Below are positions 35,501 through 47,500 of a DNA stretch of 64,000 nucleotides, piece by piece (the stretch's first letter is position 1; every line of letters begins with the position of its first letter). A program made the position numbers and the translations under genes. The stretch comes from Cyprinodon diabolis. Its lineage: Eukaryota; Chordata; Actinopteri; Cyprinodontiformes; Cyprinodontidae. Under the pieces are notes generated by a model, which had not been told where the DNA came from, did not search any database, and saw only the letters and a list, made by a program, of their open reading frames with translations. The stretch spans positions 27,536,091-27,600,090 of the forward strand of contig CM060078.1 of NCBI GenBank assembly GCA_030533445.1. The letters are read 5' to 3'.

Positions 35501-38500
35501 CAGAAAACCCACAGGGATGACGTCCTGCTGAGCTGTCATTAGTGCTACATGATAAAGCGTGTTTGTTTACCATGACGTGGGGAGCTGTGTGCAGCGCCGG
35601 GGCCTTCTCGGTCTCGGACCACAGTCTTTAATCTTTCTACGTTGGTCCGGAACTCCTCCAGCAGACTTTTTGCCCAGCTCTCTCTTGCTTTTGTTGCCTC
35701 ACTGTAGTGCATCCAATGGACACAACTGTCCCCTGAATGAAATACAAAAAAGTTCTGTTTAATAAGCGCCACAGCAACAGAAAAAAAAGCATGAGGGAAG
35801 TAAAAAAACAGACCTGCTCTGTGGAAAGGATAGTAGTCGAGGGTGATGGAGCTGAAGGAAAGCTGCATGGCTCCACCTGTTATCCTCCTGTTGGTGCCTA
35901 AGGAGCAGAAAAAAAATCAGACCAGGAAGGTCGGTCCAGATTTACCAAGATCCAGTGGAGAAACTGAAGCCAGAAAGGTCAAACTAGTTCAGTCTATTCA
36001 TCTTTTAGAAACATCACCAGCACATTTGCAGGTGAAATGTACATAAAAGGAGGTTGTAATTATTTTTGCAAAGCGCTGTACCTGTCAAATAAACAGTCCC
36101 ACATTTTGAGCATACCTTTGTCCCTGCCGTGGATGTCATCACAGATGTGCAGGTCCAGGTGGGTGATCTGGAGGTGGTGGGACGTCTCGCATACGTCGTA
36201 GGCGCTGAACAGCTTGGCCATGGTCGCATTCTGGTCAGCAGCTGCAGACGCCTGCTGCGTGCGCACTTGCTGGGCAGTAGGGGGCGGCGATGACACCTGG
36301 TGCACATGAAGAACATCTTTTTGTCATTTCCGCCCTTTTTTTGCAGCTACCGATCCTTTCAAGCTATTGTTTCTGGAGAAAAAGAGGTCCTAAAAGTTTA
36401 ATTTAGCACTGAGAGGGCCCTCCTTCACGCAAAATGTGGAGTTTGTTATTAAGAAACCACAATTGAGTCAACGTCAAAGTTTCCATATTGTTCAAGTAAA
36501 AGGTACATTTCTGTTACTTTTTTGTTTTTAACTTAAAGTTGCTGCAACAAAAAAATATTTTTTTTTATTTTTTTAACACGTTTTCATTTAAGAGGGTGCT
36601 GTGCTCAATGTCTCCACCAGATGGACCCTCAGAGTAGCTGGATGTGAGTGTACCAGGAGGGAATGGTTGGAAATTTTGTGTAGAGGAAAAATATTTTGGG
36701 GTTTTTGTGGTTTAAAAAAAAAAAAAACTAACTATGAAATCAGACAGTAAGATCAGCAAAGAGGCGCAGAGATAATATCAGCAGATCAGCTCCCAAAGGA
36801 AATACTGCAAGAAACCAGTTCAGGTAGTATCAATCTACTTTTTAACATGCGAATAAATTCACTTCATATGTAGGGAAAATACACACTTGATCGTCAGCAG
36901 CCATGCTCTTCCTCTGCTGAGCAGACTTCTCCATGGCCTCGCTGAGTGACTTTGCATACTGCACCATGGCTTTGAGCTGGGAGTCAGTCAGCACCCACAG
37001 CAGGTCATCCAGGATAAGAATCAGCTTTGAAGCCACCACGTTGCAGTCCTTTATCTGCATCAGGAACAACCGTTCGTATAAACATCAAACACGTCTCTGA
37101 TTACCTTCTAAAAGTTGTCACAGCATGAATCCTTTTTTGGTGCAGCTCTGCAGCCTGCTCCAAAGACTTTGGTGTGTATGTTTTTCTAACCCGTCTCTTA
37201 AGAGTGACTCTGATTTTGGACTGGTTGGTGATGAGGCGGATAGGAGCACTCAGCATCTCATGCTCGGCGCTCTGGATGGCGTCGGCTTCGATACGGATCA
37301 TCTGCCAGCTGATTTCTTTAAATGTCAGGATCTGGAGTCAAAACGCGACAATGAATCAGAGAGCTGCAAACAAGACGCTCTAATCAGCACCGATTTACTG
37401 TGAAATGAGCCCACCTCCCCCCGCTGAGGATCCTGGATGCGGGTGAATCGGAGGTCACTGATGCTCCAGCTGGTGTTGACGCTGTACACCTGCAGCTGGG
37501 AGAGCTCAAAGGAGGCGTTGAAAGCCTTGGCGCTGATCTTGATGACGATGGAGTTGATGGATAACGAAATGCCCTCCACCACTTTCTCCGCGAAGCCGTA
37601 TTCACTGCACAGATGACAAACATGCCGATTAGCACAGCCTAGAAAAACTGTCGGTTTTAAAACTGCTGCATCTTTTCATTAATTAAAACCAGAAAAGGTT
37701 TTTTTTGAAGGAAGATAGTAGAAAAGCTCACCTTTGTCCAGAGGCTGTAGCGATGGGAGATGGACCATTAGGAGGACGAGGCTCATCACATGTGCTCATT
37801 TCCATTATCACCTTATCCAGGGTCTGAAAGAAACCAATGTTCAGTGCTATCTCTTTTGCTTGGACCTTTTCCCAAAATAAAAATATTTCTTTGAAAGTAG
37901 GGGCACATAACTACGGAAGAGGATTAGGGCCAGTGGAAAAAAAAAAAGTTAACTTATGTTTAAATTTTCTTTCAATTTAGTATGGGAAAAAAGTCAGAAT
38001 TCTGACTTTTTTTCTCAAAATTCTGACTTTAATCTCAGAACTTTGACTTTAATCTCAGCATTCTGACTTTTTTTCTCAGAATTCTAACTTTCATGAAAGA
38101 ATTCTGACTTTTTTATTGTCAGAATTCAGTCAGAATTCTGAGAAAAAAGTCAGAATTCTGACTTTTTCCCCGATAATAAACTGAAATAAAATTAAAAATC
38201 AGTTCATTGTTTTTTTTTTCCAGTGGCCCTAATCCTCTTCCGTACATAACAGTGGCAAACATGTGGCTGCTGGTTCCCAGCAGCCTGTGCGCTGCTAGGA
38301 AACAAATATCCAGGGACTGAGACGGTTAACCCGACACCTGCGCCATGAAAGATGGCAGCCATGGAAAAGACACAAAGAAATACTGTTATCCCAATAAAAA
38401 CAGCACCTTTCGTCTTTTACAAGATATGACTCCTGAAACTAAACTAGATCCATCATAGAACATTCAGTAACTCAGTTTAACTGAACATTAATGGAGTACT

Positions 38501-41500
38501 TGGGTTGGAGGTGATTCAAAAGGCAGGTTGTTCAGATATTAGAAAAACCTTCATTCCTCCATTAAAAAAAAAACAAAACAAAAAAAAATCAAAGATCATC
38601 TAAGGCAGAGGTCACGGATTAGCGGACGGTGTTCAGGACCCACCTGATTTAAAACATCTAAAATTACCGCACGTTGTCTCACAAAAGTGTCCAACCCCAA
38701 AATCCCACATCCTCCGTCTCCCCTCCGCCCTGCTGTACTCCAGACCTCCTGCGCAAAGCAAACCTACAGCCTCCGCTTTTTCTTTCGTCTTGCTCCGCTC
38801 CGACTTCCTCGGAGCTCAAGAAGAGCATGTGCGATATTATTATTAAATTCAGCAGCAAAACATTTGGAAATGACCGCTTAATTTAATATGAAATGTGGAA
38901 AGATCCCCATCATCATCTAACCAGCATATGTTCATTTCTGCCCAGCGGTAACTAGGATCATCCATGGTTTGTATGAACTATGTTTTTTCTCTGATTCCAA
39001 ACTCAGCATCTCTCCATTAATGCCTCAGATGAGAAGTTTCTTTTGAAGTTGTGAGAGGCACTCTTGGGCGTTTTGACCGGATTTGATGAAACTTTTAAGC
39101 CTCTTAGTATAAAATAAATATTTTGATCGAGATGAGAAATCTGCTTCCTGGTATGTTGAAGAACCAAAAGTTTGCATCCAAGCATTTGAACAAATATTTA
39201 GTTTTTGGGAATATATAAGCTCACGAATGAGTCTGAAATTGCTTAAGAATGGCTTTGTCTCCATTCAAACCCAGTTTAAATCCTTGCTGGGCAGCCTAAG
39301 GCCCACTGCTCTCACTAAGCCAGAAAAAACAAAGAAAACAAACTCTTAGTTTGTAAAATATGAGAGTCAGGAAATTGTCTAATTACGAAAGTGAACGATT
39401 GTTGTTTTCTACTGCAAAGAACAATTTAGATTTTAAAATGGAAAAAGTTTCTTTCTTTTTTAACAGATTATAATTAAAATTGTCTCCGGACCTTTACTGG
39501 TTGATGATTTTCTATATTCGGTACCTGCTAATTTTTAACTGGTGACCCCTTATCTGAGGTCTTTTCTGTCAATTCTGGTTTATTTCAATATAAAAGATAA
39601 TAAACATGAATATAAACTTACCAATGAAATCGGGTGAGTCTTCAGTTTTGTCCATGGTATCTATTAGTGTAAATAGAAAAGATGTCAAAACACTAAAATA
39701 TATCAAAGAGCAGTTGAAGCAAAAACAACAGTTCAGACAGATGAGAAGAGAACTAATACCAGTTGATTTAGAGTCCACCTCAAATTATATTGTAGAATAA
39801 ATTTTGTGCATGTTTTGAGTGGCAGGTTTTATTCCACAGCATAACTTTCCAAACTAATAACTCAGGGTTTGACACTTAAAGTGAATTAAACATATTTCAT
39901 TCAATTTGTTTAAAGTTTGCAGCATTAAGTGCTAGTTCATTCACATCTGAGCCTCAATAATTAACAAAACATCTTCATTAGAAACATAAAACTGTATACT
40001 AAACAATAAATGAAGTCATAATGATGCTTAAAAAGAAATAAAATACATATTTTTTAGGAGCAGCATAAATGAAAAGCTATAAGTTCAGTAGATTTATTCA
40101 TTTGGAGAAAATAATTATTGGTAACCACGTGACTGCAGGCCTAATCTTTCACATCGCCAATGCAATAACTAACTGAAGATTTAGGGCGTTTATATTTCAA
40201 ATTAACCAAACTGTCAGCAGCTTAATTAGTAAAATATGACTTTTAGTTTCCAGGCGACACAAAGACCAGTTTCTCTTCAGATATTGTTTAAAATGAGAAA
40301 GAAAAGAAGGCATGCAGGTAACCAGAAGCATGCTGATCTTCATACATTAGAAAATGGCTCCTTTAAACCTGTCTAATCTAGTCAGAACAATACATAATGA
40401 CTTTCTAACAACTGGAAATGTTTATCCCTGTAGCATAAAGGATGTAAAAAATGCTTCCTTTTTAATGTGTTTATTTGTTTTTTTTTCTCTCTTGTGTGTT
40501 TTAACTACTTTTTCTACTACAAATTTTCTTTTCCTTCAGCTTCATAAAAGCTATTCCTAATAATTGCAGGAGATCCATTCAACATTATCAGACATCAACA
40601 GGACTATAGAGAGCATCCTGTCCAGCTACAGCACTGCAAGATATGCTGTCAGCAGTTTTTGCTGCAGCACATAGTGAGAGCAACAGCGAAAACCTCTTGC
40701 TCTCCTCTCCACGGCCTTCTAACCATCGCCAACATCTGCATACCCGTACAGATTTCAGGCAACGTTCTGGCATAGGTAGGAAATTGACAAAAAGATTGAC
40801 TTAAATAAATAAACCTAAACTTTGGTATATTTGTAGATAAGGAGGTTGGTCCAGATGGTTCTGGCATCTAAGTCTCACTGTTAAGTATGGTTAAGGATGA
40901 GTTATGCTGGGGGGTATTTATATTTATACCCAGAACCTACTTTATAAACCGTATTTAACCAGCAGAAATAACAATTATAAAACATTAGGGCACACTATTG
41001 GGTTTATCTCCTCTATAAAAGGAAGATACAAGAAGAGAGGGGTTAGACATGTCAGGAAGTGAGATAAGAATTTGCGTCCTCATATTCAAAACCCTCTTGA
41101 AACTAAAAACATGAAAAAAAAAAAAAAAACACAATGAGCAGTAAAAAAATGGTTTCTGTTCACCAGCTGCTGCTGTCTCACAGAAACTGGCTATAGTTTT
41201 AGTAAATGATTACATTCATTAAAAGAAAAACTGCTTAAGTTTGCATGAATACTGAGGATGAAGAAGGGCAATGAAAGACGAGAAAAGCAAAGTTTACTGT
41301 GTTTGCTCCACGACCAAACGACTAGTAAAAATAAGCCAAAATAAATAAAGGAAATGTTTCGGCCGAGGGGATGTGGAATATGGACCTTGGTCTGACCAAA
41401 TGTGCAGTCATAAGTTAATTATACAGCCTCCGTCAGTTTTTCAAAGGTGTGCCAAAGTCAGAGCTTGGACTTGATCCATAGCTGCGACCAAATCAATACA

Positions 41501-44500
41501 TGGAACAGACAGGGGAACAGTGAAAGCAGAGGAAAACAGCTGTAGAGCCAATTACTGCGTGTAAGATTTATTAATGCACACCAACTACATGATTAAATGG
41601 GTAAAATAATAAATAGATGATGGATGGACAGATGGGGGAAGGACATTATCGACTGTTTCCTGGTGTTCCTTCCCTGGAGTCTTTAAAATGGCTTATCCTG
41701 TGATGGAAACACTCACCCTGATGGCAGCCTTGTTGCAGAACACACGGTTGATTGCCAGCCAGGTGGGCAGGTCCAGCAGACTCTGCAGGACCTCCTCGTC
41801 CAGCTCCAGGTTGGTCAGCTGGCCCTCCCCCTTCAGCGTGCTCAGGTTGATCTTGTCCGGCGACAGGTTCTTAGCAAACCTGCAAGACAACGGGCCAGTT
41901 CCAAGCTTAGAGGCTGAGGATATTAATAGCAAAGGAGTTGTTGGCAAACAGTCGTCACCTGATATACTGCTGGTGCATGAGATGTTTATAGAAAAACACC
42001 CACATATAAGCGTTAGGATAATGTAAACACTCACTTTTATGTATAAACCAGAGTCAATATTGAGACTATCATGCAGCACTGTCTAGTTTCAAGTTGGTTT
42101 GTTAATATGTTTTTGTTTTTTTATTATGTAAACACCACAGTGTAGCTCTGATAAAGAGCTTACTCTCAATCAAATCTAAACTGGTGAAACACTTTCCTGC
42201 ATGTTACAGTTACTGCTTCAGAAAGTTTGGATTGAATTACTGTGGACAGGGTTCCTACGACATAAGGAAAGTTAAATTCAAGACTTTTTAATGCCACTTG
42301 ACATACAAATTTAATACCAAATTTACAAGAAACACAAGAAAAACCTGCTTGCGACAACTTAACCCAAAGGTTTATTTTAACATAAACCACTGCACTAATG
42401 TTTCAAATTTTGAAAAGCTTCCCATACAGGAAGAAAGCTAAAAACACACAAATGACAGATATATTTTAACAATTATTTAACTGAATTCACAAACTTTGTT
42501 TTAGCAGGGAACAAAACAAATCAGTTTTAAAGCCACAACATAACCAGTGCTAAGTCTTTTTTGCAGCTATTTTCTTTGTATGGTTTTCTTAGTATGTTTG
42601 ATTTGGTGATAAGTGGAGGCGTTGCAGAGACAAGGGTGGAACTAAACTGAGAAATACCGACTGTTTCTTGGTAACTGGATTTTGACGATTTGTGTTTCGC
42701 GCTCCGCATGCGACTCCCCTGCCTTAATTCCCATCGTTCTGAGCTTGAATGACTTCTTGCACAAAATCCACTGCGCCTCATTTATGTTCCCTGGTTTTAG
42801 CCATGGAGAAAACTCTTGGCTGAATAGACAATTTTGGTTACATTTACACTTGCTCATATTTTCCAGACAAAAAGTTAATGGTGCATCTCCCAAATGTCCC
42901 GACCGCAACAACGCTTTTATTGGTTCCGCTATCGGGACGGAACCAATAATGGCGAGCCGTTATTTTCTTTAAATAAAAAAAAATAAATAATTGTCAATCT
43001 TAATGTTTTATTTAGATTACACAAATAAATCGTAATAAAAATAATCCTATTTATTATGCTTTAAAAATGAAGACCTACGAAAGACTGATTTAAGACATTT
43101 TAATACCAATTAAGGCCTTAGTTTTATTTTGAAGAATTCAATGCCTTTTAAGACTTTTTAAACACCCGCAGGAACCCTATGTGGAGGAATTAAGATGAGC
43201 ATCATTTAAATGTCCTGTAATTACCTGCAGATCGAAACTATTGCTTTCCTGACACCTGGAATTATTATCCAGCTCCACATAAAGATTTTGGAGTGGCCTA
43301 GTAAAAGTGGGATGACTGAAAACAGGTCAATCATGTTAAATGAATAAAAAAGGAAATGTTTCTGCAAAGAAAATTGCTATAAAATTCCATTGACATATAT
43401 TTTTTTAAATGTCTGCCTACTCAGGTTGTGTCTAACTATAAAATGAGTTTGATGATCGGAAATTTTTGAACAACAGAAGGTAAAAATAGAGGAACTCCAT
43501 TGACTTCTCTCTTATTCCATGTGAACAGGTCATCTGCGTCAGCAGGATTAATTAATCTATTACAGAGACGCAGTTTGGAATTACTCCACTTTGGTTTCTT
43601 ACAGTGAAATGGTGAAAAAAATAATTTCTTGTTTCAACTGAAACTTTAGAGATTAACAGAACAATGAGAACTGAGGACGTATTTCATAGGAACTGGAGTT
43701 TTCCACCAACAAAACAAACAGACAGGGTAATAAAAATACTCCAGGTTATGGAGCCCTGTGGGGAGAATCTGGGCATGTCTTTAGATAAAGAGACCTAAAT
43801 ACACAACTGTGAGGGCTATGACCTAAATGTTCTCCACCCCAATGGACTATTAGTTAATAGTTAGCAAAATGGCCTGTTACTTAAGAGTATGGTGACCAAT
43901 TTATCTCTGCAGCTTTAAAGATAATTAGAGCTTAGATCTCAGTGTTTCTTTCTGCCAAGAGGCAAACAAATAAACGGTTCAAACTTATGTTTACCAGCCA
44001 AAAATCATTGCAGTGAACACGACAAAAGCAAGCCCAGAAGTCTAACAGTCTGTATAATAGTATTAACCAAGGCGAGCTTGTAAATCTGCTAATCTTTTAG
44101 CTGTGAAGTCAGACGGATCAAAGCTCAGACAACAAATAAAAACACCTGCAAGTATTTCAAAAGGTAACTCTGGGCTGTCATTAACCTTTATTAGTGAGAT
44201 ACAGATTAAATATAGTAGTTGTTCCATCTGCATCCTGGGAAAAAAGTAACAAAAAAAAACCTAGGGCTCAAACTAACGATTTTTTTTCTAATCGATTAAT
44301 AGGTCAATTACTTTTTTTTATTAACAAATAAATAATCAGATATATTCAAAGATTCCTTAAAGAAGATGTTTTACTAAATTATACCAGGTGAAACTGAAAC
44401 TTTTCCACTTGAGGAGTTCTGGATAGAGCCTACTGAGAGATGAAGAACTTTTTTTAATCATAAATGCAAAATGTTTATATATTTCTTTCAATCTTGGTAT

Positions 44501-47500
44501 AATTAGAGCTCTAAGTGAGTTGCTCTGTCAGCTAAAGCCATCTACATGCCTCCCTATAATCTATCTAACAATTAATCAATTACTAAATTAGTTGAAGATT
44601 ATTTCAATTATCGATTAATCATTTTTAATCGGATCGTTTCAGCCCTAAACAAAATACAGAAATTGAGGAATTAAGGCCACCAACAACATTATGGATGCAT
44701 TAGATGCATTTCAACTGCCTCACTGTAACAAGGCTGTAGCAGTTACAGGGATTAGCATCTGATTTGATGATATACAAACAAAAAAAGGTCAAACACTATA
44801 ATCCACTTTGTTTGAAACGCATGGTAGCCAGGATGGATTTGGACGTGATGCTGTTGGCAAACCTTGACCTTTGCATGTGGGATTGGGACATCATGGCTTC
44901 CAGCAGGAGGCTTTATGGGTCAGACGTGTCGAAGCTCCATTATTCAGGATCAGATTCATGTCGAAATCTTTATTGCATTCCTAACAACCTAAATTTGACA
45001 AAATGCTAAGCTAAAGTAGCCAAACTCAAGGTTATATTCAAAGGTTTAATTAGGGCTGAAACTATTATTCAGATTAATATTCGTGATTAATATATTATTG
45101 AAATAATCACCAACTAATCCAGTAATCGATTGTTAACTGGAGTATGGAGACTGTAAGACAACACTGGAAAAAATAAAAATCTAGATAAGTCATTTTTTCT
45201 CAAAATAAGTGCCTTTGTTCTTGGATTAAGGAGGTAAAAGAGACATTTTGCCAGTGGAACAAGACAATTTGCATTTAAAATAGGAAAACACTATTGCATT
45301 GTCTTATTTCAAGTGCATTTTATCTAAATATCTTGTTTTAAGAGTAAAAATACTCCTTCCATTGGCAGATCATCTTATTTACCAACTCAAATTAAGGGTA
45401 AATACACTAGACATTTTTACTTATTTCTAGATTGTTTTTCCAGTGAAGCCTTTAGCTAACACTTAAAGCAGTAATTATATCAAAATTGTAAAACAATGCA
45501 TAAACATTTGGCAATTAAGATTTCGTCTGTCAATATGCTCTATTCAGAACTCCTCAAGTGGAAAAGTTTTTGTTTCACCTGGTTTAATTTCTTTTAAAAA
45601 TCTTTTTTTAGGAACCTTTGGCTATCCAATTATTAATCGATTAATCAAAACAATAATCAACAGATTTATCCATTTGCAAATAACTGCTAGTTGCAGCCCT
45701 AGCTTACATCATCAGCTAGAAAATTAGAAGCTTGGAGGGGTTTGTTTAAAGGATGGCCTTCAATACTACCAACCAGGAAAACTAGAACAAACAACAAAAC
45801 CTGTGATTACTTGGAACGGTCAAATCTACAAAGGGCTTTAAGTAAAATATTTGATGGCATCTTATGTCTTTAGATATAAATGTTACTCACTATACAGACT
45901 AACAGCTAACTAGCTTAAAATATGGAAGATTATAGTCCTAAAATCCTCCAACAGAGGACTGAATACAATGAGGTGATTAAAAACGCGAACAAACAAGGAT
46001 TTCTGGCTTTTATACAAATAGAAATAAATAAATAAAAATATCCATGGGGAAAGAAGAAGACCTAAAGAAGGTTCAAACAAAAGATGTGCAAACCATACAC
46101 CACTCAGTAACTGGATACAGGAAGGAGGATAAAGGCCTCATCTAAGAGACAAAAAGGAGCACAGGTTGGTTAGATCCAACAGCCCACGTTCTGAAGGATT
46201 CACACCGTCAGCTAGCTGGTGATTTGTTCTCTTTTGTTACTCGACATAATCTTCTGTTAGTGTTAAAATCTTTGGACCAGCATCTGAGTAAGTTATTTAG
46301 CTTTAAGATAATAAACAGATCCCTGATGGAGTTAAAAAAAAAAAAGCTAAACAGGATGAAGAAAAGTTAATTCTTATAAAAAACACAATCGGTTTGTCAC
46401 TGAGGGTGACAGGAAAGGGGCCTCTCTACCTAGTGAGGAGTGAAATATTCATTTAAGCTACCGATCAAGTATCAACCAGCTAGTTTGGCTTTCTCTCTCG
46501 CTCCTTATCTGGCTTCTCCACCTCTTATTGGTCACCTTCTTCTCCCAACTCCATAAATAAATCAATACTGTAATTTAGCCAAATGTCTGCAATCAGCTGT
46601 CCTTGTATCAGAATCATTAAAGCTACAAACTTGCAGACCTTTGTCATCTCTCAGCACAACGCGAACAATTACAGGGTGTCGCCATTCAGCTATAATCCCA
46701 CACTGGAATAAATTGAAATCTAGATAAGTTATTTTTTCTTAAAATAAGTGCATTTGTTGTTGGATTGAGGAGGTAAAAGGGACATCTTGCCAATGGAACA
46801 AGACAATTTACACTTAAAATAAGAAACACAATTGCATTGTCTTATTTCAAGTGTATATTATCTAAATATCTTTTTTTAAAAGAGTAAAAATACTTATTCC
46901 ATTGGCAAACTATCATTTACCTACTCAAATTAAGAGTAAATAAGAAATTTTTACTTATTTCTAGTTTGTTTTTCCAGTGCAGACAGCAGGACTGGGCTCA
47001 TCAGACCAATTCCAGGTTCATTAAGAGTTTAAAAGAGAGAAAGCCAGTGGTTTCCTACCCCCTGTATAAAATATTAACTGCAATATCTAAACCAGCAATC
47101 CTCCTAATTAAAGGTTTGACATGAAGCTTAAGTTTGAAGAGTCTCCTAATAAAAAAATACAAATCAGACCGGATAATAGTTTCGATTTCTCTCTGAAACT
47201 AATAGTGAGTAAAAATCAAGCTATCCACTGGTTTCCAAGGGAAATGGGCTGATCCTTTCCTATGAACGAACTCGCCATCAGCTTGAATCTAATCTCTGTA
47301 AAACGCCCAGCAAACTTGGCTCAAATCTAAACCCAACAACACCTTTGCACCAATGATTACATGAGACCAATATTAGCCTGCTGAGTGGCTTTCAGGTCAT
47401 AATTACAGAGCTGCAGGGTGGGAGGAGGCTGCCAGTCTGAAACCCACTGACATCTGGTCGCTGTGGACATAAAGCAACCATGTAAGCTACATGTATGTTT

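Larger units (their letters stand above)
23580..37190 (-). other. bltp3b: bltp3b introns 6-23 longer than 300 bp
   Basis: Intron 23 (23,580-24,488) holds a Tc1-like relic. Intron 20 (25,178-27,562) holds a purine-rich tract. Intron 19 (27,605-29,200) holds an R2 copy and a (GCC)n patch at about 28,018-28,033. Intron 17 (29,617-30,206), intron 16 (30,356-31,389), intron 15 (31,438-32,221, with a 23-base poly(A) run near 31,569), intron 10 (35,210-35,570) and intron 7 (36,297-36,886) show nothing further. Intron 13 (33,733-34,597) is mostly a hAT element. Shorter introns in this span are plain. Confidence 0.7.
37824..41716 (-). other. bltp3b: bltp3b introns 2 and 3
   Basis: Intron 3 (37,824-39,621) holds the minisatellite-bearing element at 37,912-38,244; intron 2 (39,661-41,716) has simple A-runs near 41,113. 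ORFs at 38,674-38,886, 40,354-40,560 and 40,588-40,867 have no recognisable family. Nothing else is supported. Confidence 0.65.
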
